A stretch of 64,000 nucleotides of DNA from Clostridiales bacterium (GCA_004554585.1 SFLH01000003.1:109066-173065); one strand, 5' to 3'. Counted from the first letter of the stretch, positions 7,882 through 16,457 are shown. A program made the numbers and translations. Notes: generated by a model not told the origin, from the letters alone.

Positions 7882-10638
7882 TCAGCACTCCAGCCGGACC
7901 GTGCTGCCACCACCGGAGGCTTTGGTGATGACAATCTGCCGGTCGATCCGCGCCTTTAAGGCCGCCACATGGGAGATGATGCCCACCAGCCGGCTTCCCT
8001 CGGCCAGGCCCGCCAGGGTGCGCACCGCCTGCTCCAGGGCCTCGTCGTCCAGAGCGCCAAATCCCTCATCCACGAACAGGGCTTCCAGACCTACTCCGCC
8101 GGCATGGGCCTGCATCTCATCGGCCATGCCCAGGGCAAGGGCCAGGGATGCCTGGAAGGACTCGCCACCAGAGAGGGTCTTCACACTGCGCTGGCCGCCC
8201 TCATAATGGTCTAGCACGTTCAGCTCCAGGCCGCTGCGGCTGCGCTGGTCTTCCGCTGCCCGGCGGCGCACCAGCTCATAGCGTCCGTCGGTCATTTTCA
8301 TCAGGCGCAGGTTGGCCCGAGCCAAAACCCGGTCAAACCAGGTCATCTGCACATAGGTCTCCAAGGTCACTTTGTCCTTGCCGGTCACACCGCCGTTGGC
8401 GGTGTTGGACAGGGTGCGAACCATGGTCCAGGCCTGGGCGGCTTTCTGCCGCTGCTGCAGCCGCTGCTGCAGCTGGGTCAAGGCCCGCTGGTTGCCCTCG
8501 TGGCGGGGCAGAAGGGCCTCCTTTTCCCCGCGAACCTGCTTCCGCTGCTCTCGGCAGCGCTCAGCTTGGGCCAGCAGGGCAGGCAGGTCCTCCCCTTCTC
8601 CCTCTGGCAGCTGTTCAGCCAGGGTCTTCACCCGGGCAGATGCGGTCTCCATGGCCCGTCGGCTGACCTCCATGGCCTGGCGGGCAACGGACAGAGCGCG
8701 CTCTCCGGCCTGCCTGTCCGCCTGGCAGGCGGCCAGTTTCTCTTCCGCCTGCTGCCGGGTGGCAAACTCTAGCCTCTCGTCCTGCTGCTGCAGCTGGTCT
8801 GTCAAGGCAGACAGACGGCTCTCCAGGGCAACCGCCTCTGTCTCCCCCTGGCGGGCACGGGCCTGGGCCTGGGCCCGCTCCTGTTCCAGCGCAGGCTGCC
8901 GCGCCAATAGCTCCGTCCGCCGCTGCTGGCCCCGTTCTACATCATCACGCTCCTTTTCCAGCGTCCGGCAGACCTGACGCTGGGCTTGGAGAGCCTCGCT
9001 CAGCTGGGCTGGCAGGTCCTCCTGTTCCACTTGTCCGAAGAGATCTCCTCCCCGGCGCCGAGTCTCTTCTTCCAGCGCCGCATACCGCTCCCGGGCCGCA
9101 CCGGAAGCCGCACTGGCCTGGCGGGCCCGCTCCTCCGCCTGCTGGGTTTTCTCCTTCTCCGCCTCCAGCGTCTCCCGGGTGGGGATCGCCCCACTCTGCC
9201 GTGCCGGGGCCGGATGGGTGAGGGACCCGCAGACCGGACAGGCCTGTCCCTCCCGGAGGAAGGCCGCCAGATACCCCGCCTGTCCATCCAGAAACGCCCG
9301 TTCCAGGGCAGTGTATCCCTGGCGCAGACGGTCCGCCGTCTCCGCGGCCTGGACATACTCCCCCAGCGCCTGCCGGCTGGTCTGGGCCAAGTGGTTCCGC
9401 TGGGCCAGACAATCTGCCAGCTGGGCCAGGGCATGGTCCAGGTGCTCCATCTCCTGGGTCCGGCGGGCGATGGCCTCTTCCCGGGCCTCCAGCCCTTCCA
9501 GTTCCGTCAATTCTTCGGCCAGGGCTTTCTCTTCCGCCGCCAGATTTGCCAAGGTCTCCTCCGCCCGCGTCTGGGCCAGACGGCTCTGCTCCAACTGCTC
9601 CGCCGCCTGGTCCCGGGCACGGCGCAAAGCCTCCCTGGCCTCGTAGGCGGACAGCTGCTGCTGCCGGGCCGTGATTTCCTCTCCCAACTCCGTCAGCCGT
9701 GCCTCCTCTTTTTGGGCCTGGGTCCAGGCTGTCCAGTCCTTTTCCGCTCGAACGGCAGCCTGTGCCAAAGCCTGCTGAGCCTGATGATACTCTTGCCTGA
9801 GCCGCTGCGCGGCCTCCGCCTGACCGATCTGGCGATCCAGTCGTTCCCCCTCCTGCTGTAGACCCGTTTCCCGGCGGTCTAACACGGTCAGAGCCGCTTC
9901 TTCCTGGTCCAAAAAACCCGTCAGCAGCGCCACCGCCTCCTGGCCTTCCAACGCCGCCGCCTCCTGCCAAGCAGAGGCCGCCTCTTCCGGCGGGCGGACG
10001 CTCTCTAAACTCTGCTGGACGCGCAGTCCCGCCGTCTCATAGGCCTCCTTTCGCCGGGCAGCTTCCTGCCGTAGCAGTTCCTGGAGCTTCTGGTAGGGGA
10101 CCGTGTGGAAAATTTCCCGAAAGATCTCGCTGCGCTCTTCGGTCCGGGCCAGCAGCAGGCGCAGGAATTCCCCCTGGGCCAGCATGGCCACCCGGCCGAA
10201 CTGGTTTCGGTCCAGGCCCAGCAGGTCCTCCACTGCTCGGGTGACCTCCCGGGTGCCGGTGATGGGTTCCCGGTCGTCGGGAAATGTAAGGACGGCGTCC
10301 GCCTTTTCCTTGACCAGCTTGTCCCCCCGCTTGGACGGGCGGAGATACTCCGGGTTCCGGCGTACCGTGTATTCCTTCCCGCCCCGCTGGAAGGTCAGCT
10401 GGGCGAAGGTGGGGGTGTTCCCCTGGGCAAAGCTGCTGCGAAGCATGGCCGGCTCTCGGTTAGCGCCGCTGGCCTGCCCGTACAGGGCAAAGGTGATGCC
10501 GTCAAACAACGTGGTCTTTCCGGCCCCTGTGTCGCCGGTGATGAGGTACAGCCCCCGCTGGCCCAGGCGGGCAAAGTCCACGGTAACCTCCCCGGCATAG
10601 GGTCCGAAGGCAGATAGGGTAAGCTGCAACGGTCTCAT
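7882..10638 (-). CDS. sbcC: SbcC, ATPase subunit of the SbcCD nuclease
   Basis: The SMC/Rad50-like partner of SbcD, which removes hairpins and protein-blocked DNA ends. Its 918 residues show Walker A GDTGAGKTT (about 35), long Gln/Glu/Arg/Ala-rich coiled coils on either side of the zinc hook CPVC (about 465), and at the C-terminus the signature LSGGESFQASLALALG and Walker B LFVDEGFGALDD. The start ATG overlaps the sbcD stop (ATGA). The coiled coils are rich in Ala, Arg and Gln, which creates long false frames on the opposite strand. Confidence 0.95.
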   Translation of the reverse strand: MRPLQLTLSAFGPYAGEVTVDFARLGQRGLYLITGDTGAGKTTLFDGITFALYGQASGANREPAMLRSSFAQGNTPTFAQLTFQRGGKEYTVRRNPEYLRPSKRGDKLVKEKADAVLTFPDDREPITGTREVTRAVEDLLGLDRNQFGRVAMLAQGEFLRLLLARTEERSEIFREIFHTVPYQKLQELLRQEAARRKEAYETAGLRVQQSLESVRPPEEAASAWQEAAALEGQEAVALLTGFLDQEEAALTVLDRRETGLQQEGERLDRQIGQAEAAQRLRQEYHQAQQALAQAAVRAEKDWTAWTQAQKEEARLTELGEEITARQQQLSAYEAREALRRARDQAAEQLEQSRLAQTRAEETLANLAAEEKALAEELTELEGLEAREEAIARRTQEMEHLDHALAQLADCLAQRNHLAQTSRQALGEYVQAAETADRLRQGYTALERAFLDGQAGYLAAFLREGQACPVCGSLTHPAPARQSGAIPTRETLEAEKEKTQQAEERARQASAASGAARERYAALEEETRRRGGDLFGQVEQEDLPAQLSEALQAQRQVCRTLEKERDDVERGQQRRTELLARQPALEQERAQAQARARQGETEAVALESRLSALTDQLQQQDERLEFATRQQAEEKLAACQADRQAGERALSVARQAMEVSRRAMETASARVKTLAEQLPEGEGEDLPALLAQAERCREQRKQVRGEKEALLPRHEGNQRALTQLQQRLQQRQKAAQAWTMVRTLSNTANGGVTGKDKVTLETYVQMTWFDRVLARANLRLMKMTDGRYELVRRRAAEDQRSRSGLELNVLDHYEGGQRSVKTLSGGESFQASLALALGMADEMQAHAGGVGLEALFVDEGFGALDDEALEQAVRTLAGLAEGSRLVGIISHVAALKARIDRQIVITKASGGGSTVRLEC

Positions 10639-11771
10639 GGCATCTCCTCCCAGATCTCTTCCAGCATGGTTTTCAGAAAGGCCTCCTGCTCCTCAGAGAG
10701 AGGCTGGTTGTTCTGCATTTGGTAAAACTCCCGAAACAGGTCCAGGGGGGAGCGCTCCTCCGGCTGCTGCGCACCGGTCACCGCCTCGGTATTCTGGGTG
10801 CGCAGGTTGTCGTAGGTGAGCTTGAGGAGGTTGGGATAGATCACCCGCAGTTTCCCCACCGCCTCGGGCACATCCTCCTGGTCGGTGAGGATCACGTGGA
10901 GATAGTCCTCCCGGGGGGTGTTTTCATAGAACGACCGGGCGGTCACCTCTTCGTAAGTTCCCCGAATCTCCCGCATGTCCCGGGTAGGATGCAGGGGCAG
11001 GGGTTCCACCGTCATCTGTCCCTTCTCCCCCAAGGTGACCAGCATGACCGACTTCTCCTGTCGGCACTCGGAGAAGGAATACTTCAGTGGGGAACCGCTG
11101 TAGCGCACCGTCTCCCGCCCCACAAACTGTGGGCCGTGGAGGTGCCCCAGGGCCACGTAGTCAAAGGCCGCGAAGAGCTCCCAGGGGATCTGATCCAGCC
11201 CCCCCACCGACAGCTCCTCCGACTCACAGGTGACTCCGCCGGTGACGAACTGGTGGGCCACCAAGACGTTGCGCCGTTCCGGAGGGATCGACCACTGGCT
11301 CACCGCCCAGGCCACCGCCTGGGAATAGGTGACGATCTCCTCCTCGCCGCAGAACCGGCGCACCAGGGCAGGTTTTAGGTAAGGAAGCAGATAGATGGCA
11401 ACTGGCCCGTATGCATCCTGCAGGATCACCGGTTCCTGAGGGCCCTGGTACCGGGCGGCCAGATGGATGCCCTCCCTTTCCAGCAACCTGGCGCCGAAAT
11501 TCAAGCGCTCGGGAGAGTCGTGATTGCCGCTGATGGCCAGCACCGGAATGCCCCGCCGGGACAGGGCCGTGAAAAAATCGTCCAGCAAGCTCACCGCTTC
11601 TGCCGGCGGGATGGGTTTGTCGTATAAGTCCCCCGCCAGCAGTAAGGCGTCTACCTGGTGCTTATCCGCCAGATGGAGGATCTCATCCAACACCTCCCGC
11701 TGATCTTCCAGCAGGGAGACCTCGTTGACCCGCTTGCCGATGTGCAGGTCGGACAGATGGAGCAGTTTCAA
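10635..11771 (-). CDS. sbcD: SbcD, nuclease subunit of SbcCD
   Basis: A 378-residue calcineurin-type phosphoesterase that cuts DNA with SbcC. The metal ligands appear in order: HLSDLHIGKR (residue 5), LLAGDLYDK (about 48), and SGNHDSPERL (about 83), then ALGHLHGPQ. I choose a TTG start at 11771 because the protein then begins at LKLLHLSDLHI as in the family and GGGGAG lies 7 bases upstream; the ATG at 11861 would add 30 unrelated residues. It is coupled to sbcC by a 4-base overlap. Confidence 0.93.
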   Translation of the reverse strand: MKLLHLSDLHIGKRVNEVSLLEDQREVLDEILHLADKHQVDALLLAGDLYDKPIPPAEAVSLLDDFFTALSRRGIPVLAISGNHDSPERLNFGARLLEREGIHLAARYQGPQEPVILQDAYGPVAIYLLPYLKPALVRRFCGEEEIVTYSQAVAWAVSQWSIPPERRNVLVAHQFVTGGVTCESEELSVGGLDQIPWELFAAFDYVALGHLHGPQFVGRETVRYSGSPLKYSFSECRQEKSVMLVTLGEKGQMTVEPLPLHPTRDMREIRGTYEEVTARSFYENTPREDYLHVILTDQEDVPEAVGKLRVIYPNLLKLTYDNLRTQNTEAVTGAQQPEERSPLDLFREFYQMQNNQPLSEEQEAFLKTMLEEIWEEMP

Positions 11772-11864
11772 GGTCTGTCTCCCCTTTCCTTTCCATGTTC
11801 TCTCCCCGGCACCATTCCTCCCAAGTGGCCGAACGTAAAGCAGCCCCGGGATGTAGGCCATAGA

Positions 11865-11897
11865 AAAACGGCATGGCCTGCCGTGCCATGCCGTTTT
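11865..11897 (-). terminator. Terminator of ridA
   Basis: AAAACGGCATGG pairs with CCATGCCGTTTT around a 9-base loop and is followed by a short T-run on the minus strand. It lies 16 bases after the ridA stop and separates ridA from sbcDC. Confidence 0.85.
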
Positions 11898-11912
11898 GCC
11901 GGTTGAGAGGGA

Positions 11913-12284
11913 TTATCTCGCCGCAATGACCTCGATCTCCACCAGCGCGTCCTTGGGCAGGCGCGCCACGGCGAAGCAGGAGCGGGCGGGCTTGTGGTCC
12001 TTGAAGTACTGGGCATAAATCTCGTTGAACAGGGAGAAGTCCTCCATGTTTTTCAGATAGCAGGTGGTCTTGACCACGTTGTCCAGCGTCAGGCTCGCTG
12101 CCTTGAGCACCGAAATGACGTTCTCCAGCGCCTGGACCGTCTGGGCGGCCATGGAGTGGGCCAGGGCGCCGGTGTCCGGGATCAGACCCAGCTGGCCGGA
12201 GGTAAAGATAAAGCCTCCCACTTCCACAGCCTGAGAATAGGGGCCGATGGCCGCCGGTGCTTTGTCGGTGTGCAGGATTTCCAT
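11913..12284 (-). CDS. ridA: RidA-family enamine/imine deaminase
   Basis: A 123-residue cytosolic trimeric enzyme that hydrolyses reactive enamines and imines released by pyridoxal-phosphate enzymes. Characteristic residues are AIGPYSQAVEVGGFIFTSGQ at the N-terminus and CFAVARLPKDALVEIEVIA at the C-terminus, which contains the substrate-binding Arg. The start at 12284 has AAAGGAAG upstream and gives the family length exactly. It forms a single-gene unit with its own promoter (12454-12482) and terminator. Confidence 0.95.
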   Translation of the reverse strand: MEILHTDKAPAAIGPYSQAVEVGGFIFTSGQLGLIPDTGALAHSMAAQTVQALENVISVLKAASLTLDNVVKTTCYLKNMEDFSLFNEIYAQYFKDHKPARSCFAVARLPKDALVEIEVIAAR

Positions 12285-12453
12285 GTGATACGCTTCCTTT
12301 CTGTTTGGGTTCCATCCATATTTCTCAGTCCCCACTTCCGTTATCCTCGGGGACCATTCGTCGCTCTCAGGGGTAATCCGCCTCCTGTCAGGCGCGGGGC
12401 AGAGCCCCGTGGCGGCTGGGGCTTGCCCCTTGCGCGCCGCCTGTATTGCCTCA

Positions 12454-12482
12454 ATTTTACCGTACCTTTCCCCCCAGTGCAA
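12454..12482 (-). promoter_or_regulatory. Promoter of ridA
   Basis: Minus-strand TTGCAC (12477-12482) and TAAAAT (12454-12459) with a 17-base spacer. Confidence 0.6.
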
Positions 12483-12598
12483 GCCTCATTGACCTCGCTT
12501 GCAAAACCTTGGAGAGGGAGACAAAAGCCCCCGGCCTTTCTCTGATCCCTTTTTTCATTCTGACGAGAATTTTTCCCTCTCTTCCCCCTGTCTTTCCC

Positions 12599-12628
12599 TT
12601 GTATGGCCCCCTGGGCCTGTGCTACAAT
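12599..12628 (+). promoter_or_regulatory. Promoter of proC
   Basis: TTGTAT (12599-12604) and TACAAT (12623-12628) with an 18-base spacer, about 90 bases before the proC start. Confidence 0.6.
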
Positions 12629-12719
12629 GAAATGGGAGCACAGGCTCCGGCCGTTTTTAACCTGTGAACAAACGGCCACCTGCCAAAGAATTCCATCGAA
12701 CAGAACAGGAGTGATTTCC

Positions 12720-13520
12720 ATGCAATATACCTTTGGCCTCATCGGCAGCGGCAATATGGGCGGCGCCATTGCCCGGGCAGTCAGCCACACCACTAAGGTG
12801 GGCATCCTGGCCGACCACTTCCCCCAGCGGGCAAAGGAACTGGCCCAGGAACTGGGTCTGGCCGCCGGGGACAACCAGACCGCCGCCCGGGAAAGCCAGT
12901 ACCTCTTCCTGGGGGTCAAACCCCATCTCATGGGGGACATGCTCACCGCCATCCAGCCGGTCCTGGCCAGCCGGGACCAGGCCCCGGTGCTGGTGTCCAT
13001 GGCCGCCGGACTGACCATCGCCCAGATCCAGCAGATGGCCGGACAGGAGTACCCCGTCATCCGCATCATGCCCAATACCCCCGTAGCGGTGGGCCAGGGC
13101 GTGGTGCTGTACAAGACCAGCCCCCATGTGACCCAGGAGATGGAAGCAGGCTTTCTGCATCTGATGGCCAAGGCCGGTCTGCTCTTCCCCATCGAGGAGT
13201 CCCTGATGGACGTGGGGGCAGCCGTCTCCGGCTGTGGTCCGGCCTATGTCTACCTGATGCTGGACGCCATGGCCGACGGCGGCGTGGCCTGCGGCCTGCC
13301 CCGGGCAGATGCGGTGAAGTACGCCGCCCAGACCCTGATGGGGGCCGCCCAGATGGTTTTGGAAACCGGTAAGCACCCTGACCAGCTGAAAAATGAGGTG
13401 TGCAGCCCCGGCGGCAGCACCATTCAGGGGGTGCGCACGCTGGAGCAGCGGGGGGTCCGGGCCGCCTTTATGGACGCGGTCATTGCCGCCTGTGAGAAGA
13501 ACGCCGCTCTGGGCAAGTGA
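12720..13520 (+). CDS. proC: Pyrroline-5-carboxylate reductase
   Basis: Last step of proline synthesis: reduces 1-pyrroline-5-carboxylate with NAD(P)H. The 266-residue protein has the N-terminal Rossmann motif GLIGSGNMGGAIA (residue 6), VRIMPNTPV-type IRIMPNTPVAVGQG in the middle, and the C-terminal dimer-domain signature SPGGSTIQGVRTLEQRGVRA. The start at 12720 has ACAGGAG upstream; the frame is open further up without a site. No proA or proB is next to it, so it is a solitary gene here. Confidence 0.96.
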   Translation: MQYTFGLIGSGNMGGAIARAVSHTTKVGILADHFPQRAKELAQELGLAAGDNQTAARESQYLFLGVKPHLMGDMLTAIQPVLASRDQAPVLVSMAAGLTIAQIQQMAGQEYPVIRIMPNTPVAVGQGVVLYKTSPHVTQEMEAGFLHLMAKAGLLFPIEESLMDVGAAVSGCGPAYVYLMLDAMADGGVACGLPRADAVKYAAQTLMGAAQMVLETGKHPDQLKNEVCSPGGSTIQGVRTLEQRGVRAAFMDAVIAACEKNAALGK

Positions 13521-13631
13521 TGCCTTGGACAGGCACTGCCCCACGGCAATCCTTGCCTTCCCGCGGATGCTTTCAAAGCAGACGCCGTCTGTCAAGCCCA
13601 GCATCCTCCTCTCCTCACGCATCTTGCGAAA

Positions 13632-13676
13632 AAACCGCCGGTCTGGTCATTCCACAACGACCAGACCGGCGGTTTT
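13632..13676. terminator. Bidirectional terminator between proC and the MFS-CBS gene
   Basis: A 17-bp inverted repeat (AAACCGCCGGTCTGGTC and its complement) with A-run on the left and T-run on the right serves both convergent genes. Confidence 0.88.
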
Positions 13677-13731
13677 TCCTTATGCCAAAGAAATTGTCCT
13701 GGCAAGGGGAAGAGGGTCCCCTCTTTTCCTT

Positions 13732-15423
13732 TCATTGCGGCAAGGCGTTTTCCTCCATTGCCGTTTTCCGCTCCAGATATCTCCTGATCAGGTAATTGGT
13801 GATTCCAGAGCGGGAGATGATGCCTACAACAGCATTCCCCTTTACCACCGGCACCTTCTTCACCCCCGCCTCACTGAGCAGCCTGCACGCGTCTGCAAGG
13901 CAGGCATCCTCTGGAATGGTGATGGGTTTGCGGGTGCCCAGCTCCAACACATTCAGGTCCATGATGGCGTCCAGCTTTTGCTCAAAGATGTCATTCGGGT
14001 CCCATAGATACTCCAGGAAAAGCAGGGAGCTGTCCATGGCGCTCAAAGCATGGTCCTGGGTGCGCAGGTAACGCATGATATCTCCATCGCTGAGAAATCC
14101 AACCACCTGGCCGCCGGCGGAAACCACCGGTGCACCGCTGATGTGTTTCTCCGAAAAGTAGGTGATGGCCTCCCGCATAGTGGCCTCTTGCCCGATGGCA
14201 TACACCTGACGCTCCATATACTGGTCCATCCCATCCCTTGGCTGCACCGGGACGCCGCCGCCGCTTCTCAGCTTGTGGTAGTACTTTTCCACATAGGTCA
14301 TGTAGACGATCCCGCCCACCACATAGGCGATGGCAGTCAAGGCAAAGCCCGTGGTCAGACCGATGGTCTCCTGCATGAACCCCATGAGCAGGGCGCCGAT
14401 GCCGATGCCGATATCATAGGAGAGCAGATAGGTGGCGTTGGCCACCCCCCGCTTGGGCGTGGGAGTGGTGCCGGTAACAAAGGACTGGAAGAGGGGCTGG
14501 AGAATGCCATAACCCAGGCCAAAGAAGTAACCGGCAATGAGCAGATGGACGCCGGTATTTAGGAAGACATAGCTGGCCATGGTGACCACCAGCACCACCA
14601 GGCTGGCATAGACCAGCACCCGGTGACGTCCGGCGTCGATCATCCTCTGAGTAGAGAGCTTCGAGGTGAGCATGCCGGCCACCAGGCAGATGTAAAAGTA
14701 AGGGATCACCGCCGTCAGCCCCTTCTCCTGGGCCAGAATGGAGGAGTAGGCGATAACAGCGCCATAGGGAATCATGAGAAACATCATGTTGCACATGAAG
14801 GGCAGCGCCGGCTTATAGATGGAGTCCTTCAGCGCGAACTTCTTCCGCTGGACCTTGGGGTACTTGATCCGACAGCAGGAGACACAGACCAGGGCTGCCA
14901 CTGAAATGGCAAAAACCGTCATAAAAGAGGTCTTGCTGTTCAGATGATTCTGCACCTGGATGCCCACATAGGGGCCCACCGCCATGCCGATGGAAATGGT
15001 AAAGGCAAAGCGGCTGATGCCCTCTGTGATCTTCATGGGCGGCAGCACATCGCTGGCCAGGGTCATGGTCGCCGAACCACATACAGAGTACACCGCCCCC
15101 ATGTACAGGCGCACCACCACCAGCAAGCCAAAGATGGGAAAGGCGAGGAAGGCCGGGAAAGCCAGACAGAACAAGGCCAAAAAGATCAGGTAGACCCGAT
15201 AGCGGTTGAAATTATCCAGCAGATAGCCCGCCACGGGACGAAAGAGGATGGTGGCCACGGACATGGCGGTCAGGACGATGCCCACCTTGGAGCCCGTGAT
15301 CCCGATCTCCTGGCAATAGACAGGGATGATGGGGATGGAGGCGTAAAAAGCAGCCAGCACCAGCAGGTTGGTGAGAAACAGAAGAACAAAGTTTCTGTTC
15401 CATATTTTCTTTGGTCTTTCCAT
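13732..15423 (-). CDS. MFS transporter fused to two C-terminal CBS domains
   Basis: A 563-residue membrane protein. Residues 1 to about 395 form a 12-segment major-facilitator transporter with the loop motif GYLLDNFNRYRVY after segment 2. Residues about 420-560 are a tandem CBS pair: the first around AIGQEATMREAITYFSEKHI to GFLSDGDIMRYL, the second around KPITIPEDACLADACRLLSE to GIISRSGITNYLIR. CBS pairs usually bind adenine nucleotides and gate the attached domain, so nucleotide-controlled transport is inferred. The substrate is unknown. The start at 15423 has AAAGGAGG upstream. It is divergent from a marR gene, with matching operators in the shared promoter region. Confidence 0.88.
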   Translation of the reverse strand: MERPKKIWNRNFVLLFLTNLLVLAAFYASIPIIPVYCQEIGITGSKVGIVLTAMSVATILFRPVAGYLLDNFNRYRVYLIFLALFCLAFPAFLAFPIFGLLVVVRLYMGAVYSVCGSATMTLASDVLPPMKITEGISRFAFTISIGMAVGPYVGIQVQNHLNSKTSFMTVFAISVAALVCVSCCRIKYPKVQRKKFALKDSIYKPALPFMCNMMFLMIPYGAVIAYSSILAQEKGLTAVIPYFYICLVAGMLTSKLSTQRMIDAGRHRVLVYASLVVLVVTMASYVFLNTGVHLLIAGYFFGLGYGILQPLFQSFVTGTTPTPKRGVANATYLLSYDIGIGIGALLMGFMQETIGLTTGFALTAIAYVVGGIVYMTYVEKYYHKLRSGGGVPVQPRDGMDQYMERQVYAIGQEATMREAITYFSEKHISGAPVVSAGGQVVGFLSDGDIMRYLRTQDHALSAMDSSLLFLEYLWDPNDIFEQKLDAIMDLNVLELGTRKPITIPEDACLADACRLLSEAGVKKVPVVKGNAVVGIISRSGITNYLIRRYLERKTAMEENALPQ

Positions 15424-15461
15424 ACCAAGAGGAACCTCCTTTGTTGCAGCACGTGCAAAGT

Positions 15462-15477
15462 AGTGGCAATTGCCACT
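15462..15477. promoter_or_regulatory. Palindromic operator 1 in the MFS-CBS/marR intergenic region
   Basis: AGTGGCAATTGCCACT is a perfect 16-base palindrome just downstream of the minus-strand -10 box, where a bound repressor would block the MFS-CBS promoter. It matches operator 2 closely, which suggests one regulator binds both, probably the adjacent MarR protein. Confidence 0.7.
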
Positions 15478-15481
15478 TATT

Positions 15482-15510
15482 AAGATAGCACACCAGGAAA
15501 CTTCCGTCAA
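15482..15510 (-). promoter_or_regulatory. Promoter of the MFS-CBS gene
   Basis: Minus-strand TTGACG (15505-15510) and TATCTT (15482-15487) with a 17-base spacer. Confidence 0.7.
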
Positions 15511-15516
15511 TAGTTA

Positions 15517-15530
15517 GTTGCAAATGCCAC
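15517..15530. promoter_or_regulatory. Operator 2 overlapping the marR promoter
   Basis: GTTGCAAATGCCAC differs from the core of operator 1 (GTGGCAATTGCCAC) at two of 14 positions and overlaps the -35 box of the marR promoter. This placement fits autorepression. Confidence 0.6.
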
Positions 15531-15546
15531 CTTTTTGGAGTATACT
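15518..15546 (+). promoter_or_regulatory. Promoter of the marR gene at 15585
   Basis: TTGCAA (15518-15523) and TATACT (15541-15546) with a 17-base spacer, 39 bases before the start codon. Confidence 0.7.
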
Positions 15547-15584
15547 ATCCTCACATACCTCAAGCGAAAGGGAGGCACAGTCTT

Positions 15585-16034
15585 ATGACGGATCTGTCAA
15601 CCATCATGGAAAGCCCGTTTAAAGCCATTTCCATTCTCTATCGAAAATCTCACATCTGGCTCAACAACAGCTGCGCCCAGTACGACCTGACCGCCGCCCA
15701 AGTGGCGGTTCTGCTGATCGTCTGCGACTTCGAGGTGCTCACCCAAGATGAGATCACCAAACGGCTGGGCTTGGATAAGAGTGTGATTGCCAAAACCGTC
15801 ACAAAGCTGGTAGAACGAGACTTTCTGCTCCGGGCCACCAATGCCAAGGACAAACGGACCTACGACATCCGCCCCACAGAAAAGGCCCGGCGGGCCTACC
15901 CCTTTGTCAAGGAACAGACGGACGATACCTTTCGCCGGATGACCCTGCGGATGACCACACAGGAGCGGAAGGAATTCCAGCGCCTGCTGCTGCTGGCCGC
16001 CGAGACCACCATTGCGCAGGAGGACGGCGACTGA
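15585..16034 (+). CDS. MarR-family regulator divergent from the MFS-CBS transporter
   Basis: A 149-residue winged-helix regulator. The recognition region LTQDEITKRLGLDKSVIAKT is at residues 51-70 and the wing FLLRATNAKDKRTYDIRPTE follows, with the D-x-R wing motif. The gene is back to back with the MFS-CBS transporter; two near-identical operators in the 160-base gap overlap both promoters. The likely role is to repress the transporter and itself until a ligand is present. The ligand is unknown. Confidence 0.92.
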   Translation: MTDLSTIMESPFKAISILYRKSHIWLNNSCAQYDLTAAQVAVLLIVCDFEVLTQDEITKRLGLDKSVIAKTVTKLVERDFLLRATNAKDKRTYDIRPTEKARRAYPFVKEQTDDTFRRMTLRMTTQERKEFQRLLLLAAETTIAQEDGD

Positions 16035-16086
16035 CCGCTCCCTCCCCCATATTCCCCACTTTTTTGCAGGAAATGAAAATTTCCTG

Positions 16087-16115
16087 TTGACAGAGAGGGA
16101 TATCCGTGGTATCTT
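16087..16115 (+). promoter_or_regulatory. Promoter of the mgtA leader transcript
   Basis: TTGACA (16087-16092) and TATCTT (16110-16115) with a 17-base spacer lie immediately before the riboswitch. Transcription should start near 16122, giving a leader of about 620 nt. Confidence 0.75.
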
Positions 16116-16118
16116 TAC

Positions 16119-16269
16119 CCCGTTCGGTAGGTAAGGCTACCGCAGGGATACGGGCTGTTGCCGCGAAATGGTGGAGACACCATGAGTTGGTTGGAACAGG
16201 GTACATCGAACGCAAGGTGTATCATAACACAGCTTCATCGCCCTGCAGAGTCAAAGCTCAAACGAATGT
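16119..16269 (+). ncRNA. M-box (ykoK) magnesium riboswitch
   Basis: This RNA senses Mg2+ and controls the Mg2+ ATPase gene downstream. The conserved M-box pieces appear in order: a GGTAGGTAAGGCTACC hairpin, GGGATACGGGCTGTTGCCGCG, a GTGGAGACAC stem, and the 3' GAGTCAAAGCTCAAACGA, whose AACG can pair with the 5' CGTT to close helix P1. In the known class, Mg2+ binding favours the downstream terminator and turns the gene off. The terminator at 16289-16320 is the expression platform. Class assignment is from remembered consensus, supported by the identity of the downstream gene. Confidence 0.9.
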
Positions 16270-16288
16270 GCAGAAGCGTATTTTTGCT

Positions 16289-16320
16289 CCCGTATGTTCT
16301 CCGGACATACGGGATTTTTT
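16289..16320 (+). terminator. Riboswitch-controlled terminator
   Basis: CCCGTATGT pairs with ACATACGGG around a 7-base loop, followed by ATTTTTT. It sits 20 bases after the M-box and is the expected Mg2+-dependent OFF element. Confidence 0.88.
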
Positions 16321-16347
16321 CTTTTCCTAGAAAGGAGGTGTCCCCCC

Positions 16348-16443
16348 ATGGAGGGCAGTCAAATGAACGGAACACGCACAAGACGATGGCGTCAGACAGA
16401 CCCCAGGCCCCGATGCCTGCCGCGGTCTCTTTGTGTTGCCTGA
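16348..16443 (+). CDS. Arg/Pro-rich leader peptide in the mgtA leader (31 aa)
   Basis: A 31-codon open frame preceded by a near-perfect ribosome site AAAGGAGGTG (16331-16340). From residue 10 it reads TRTRRWRQTDPRPRCLPRS, rich in Arg and Pro with an Asp-Pro step. Codons 12-15 (RRWR) lie exactly in the left arm of a 13-bp helix, and the stop codon is 2 bases before the right arm, so translation must affect folding of the attenuator that follows. The position and composition resemble MgtL, the Pro/Arg-rich leader of enterobacterial mgtA, although it is not a homologue that I can show. It is too small to be assigned by similarity; the expression evidence is the ribosome site and the overlap with RNA structure. 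Confidence 0.65.
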   Translation: MEGSQMNGTRTRRWRQTDPRPRCLPRSLCVA

Positions 16444-16457
16444 AACGCCATCGTCTT
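16380..16457 (+). promoter_or_regulatory. Candidate antiterminator helix overlapping leader ORF 1
   Basis: AAGACGATGGCGT (16380-16392) pairs perfectly over 13 bp with ACGCCATCGTCTT (16445-16457). The right arm is also the left arm of the terminator at 16448-16490, so the two structures are mutually exclusive. The helix is longer than the terminator stem, so by default it should win unless a ribosome covers its left arm. Confidence 0.75.

Larger units (their letters stand above)
12285..12719. other. Intergenic region with divergent ridA and proC promoters
   Basis: These 435 bases hold the ridA promoter and a GC-rich ridA leader of about 160 nt that can form two hairpins (12390-12450), and the proC promoter at 12599-12628. 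I see no gene or recognised riboswitch. Confidence 0.7.

Noticed and set aside
12388..12452. Structured GC-rich ridA leader as a possible riboswitch
   Set aside because: It forms hairpins but shows no consensus I recognise and no terminator or site-sequestering stem.
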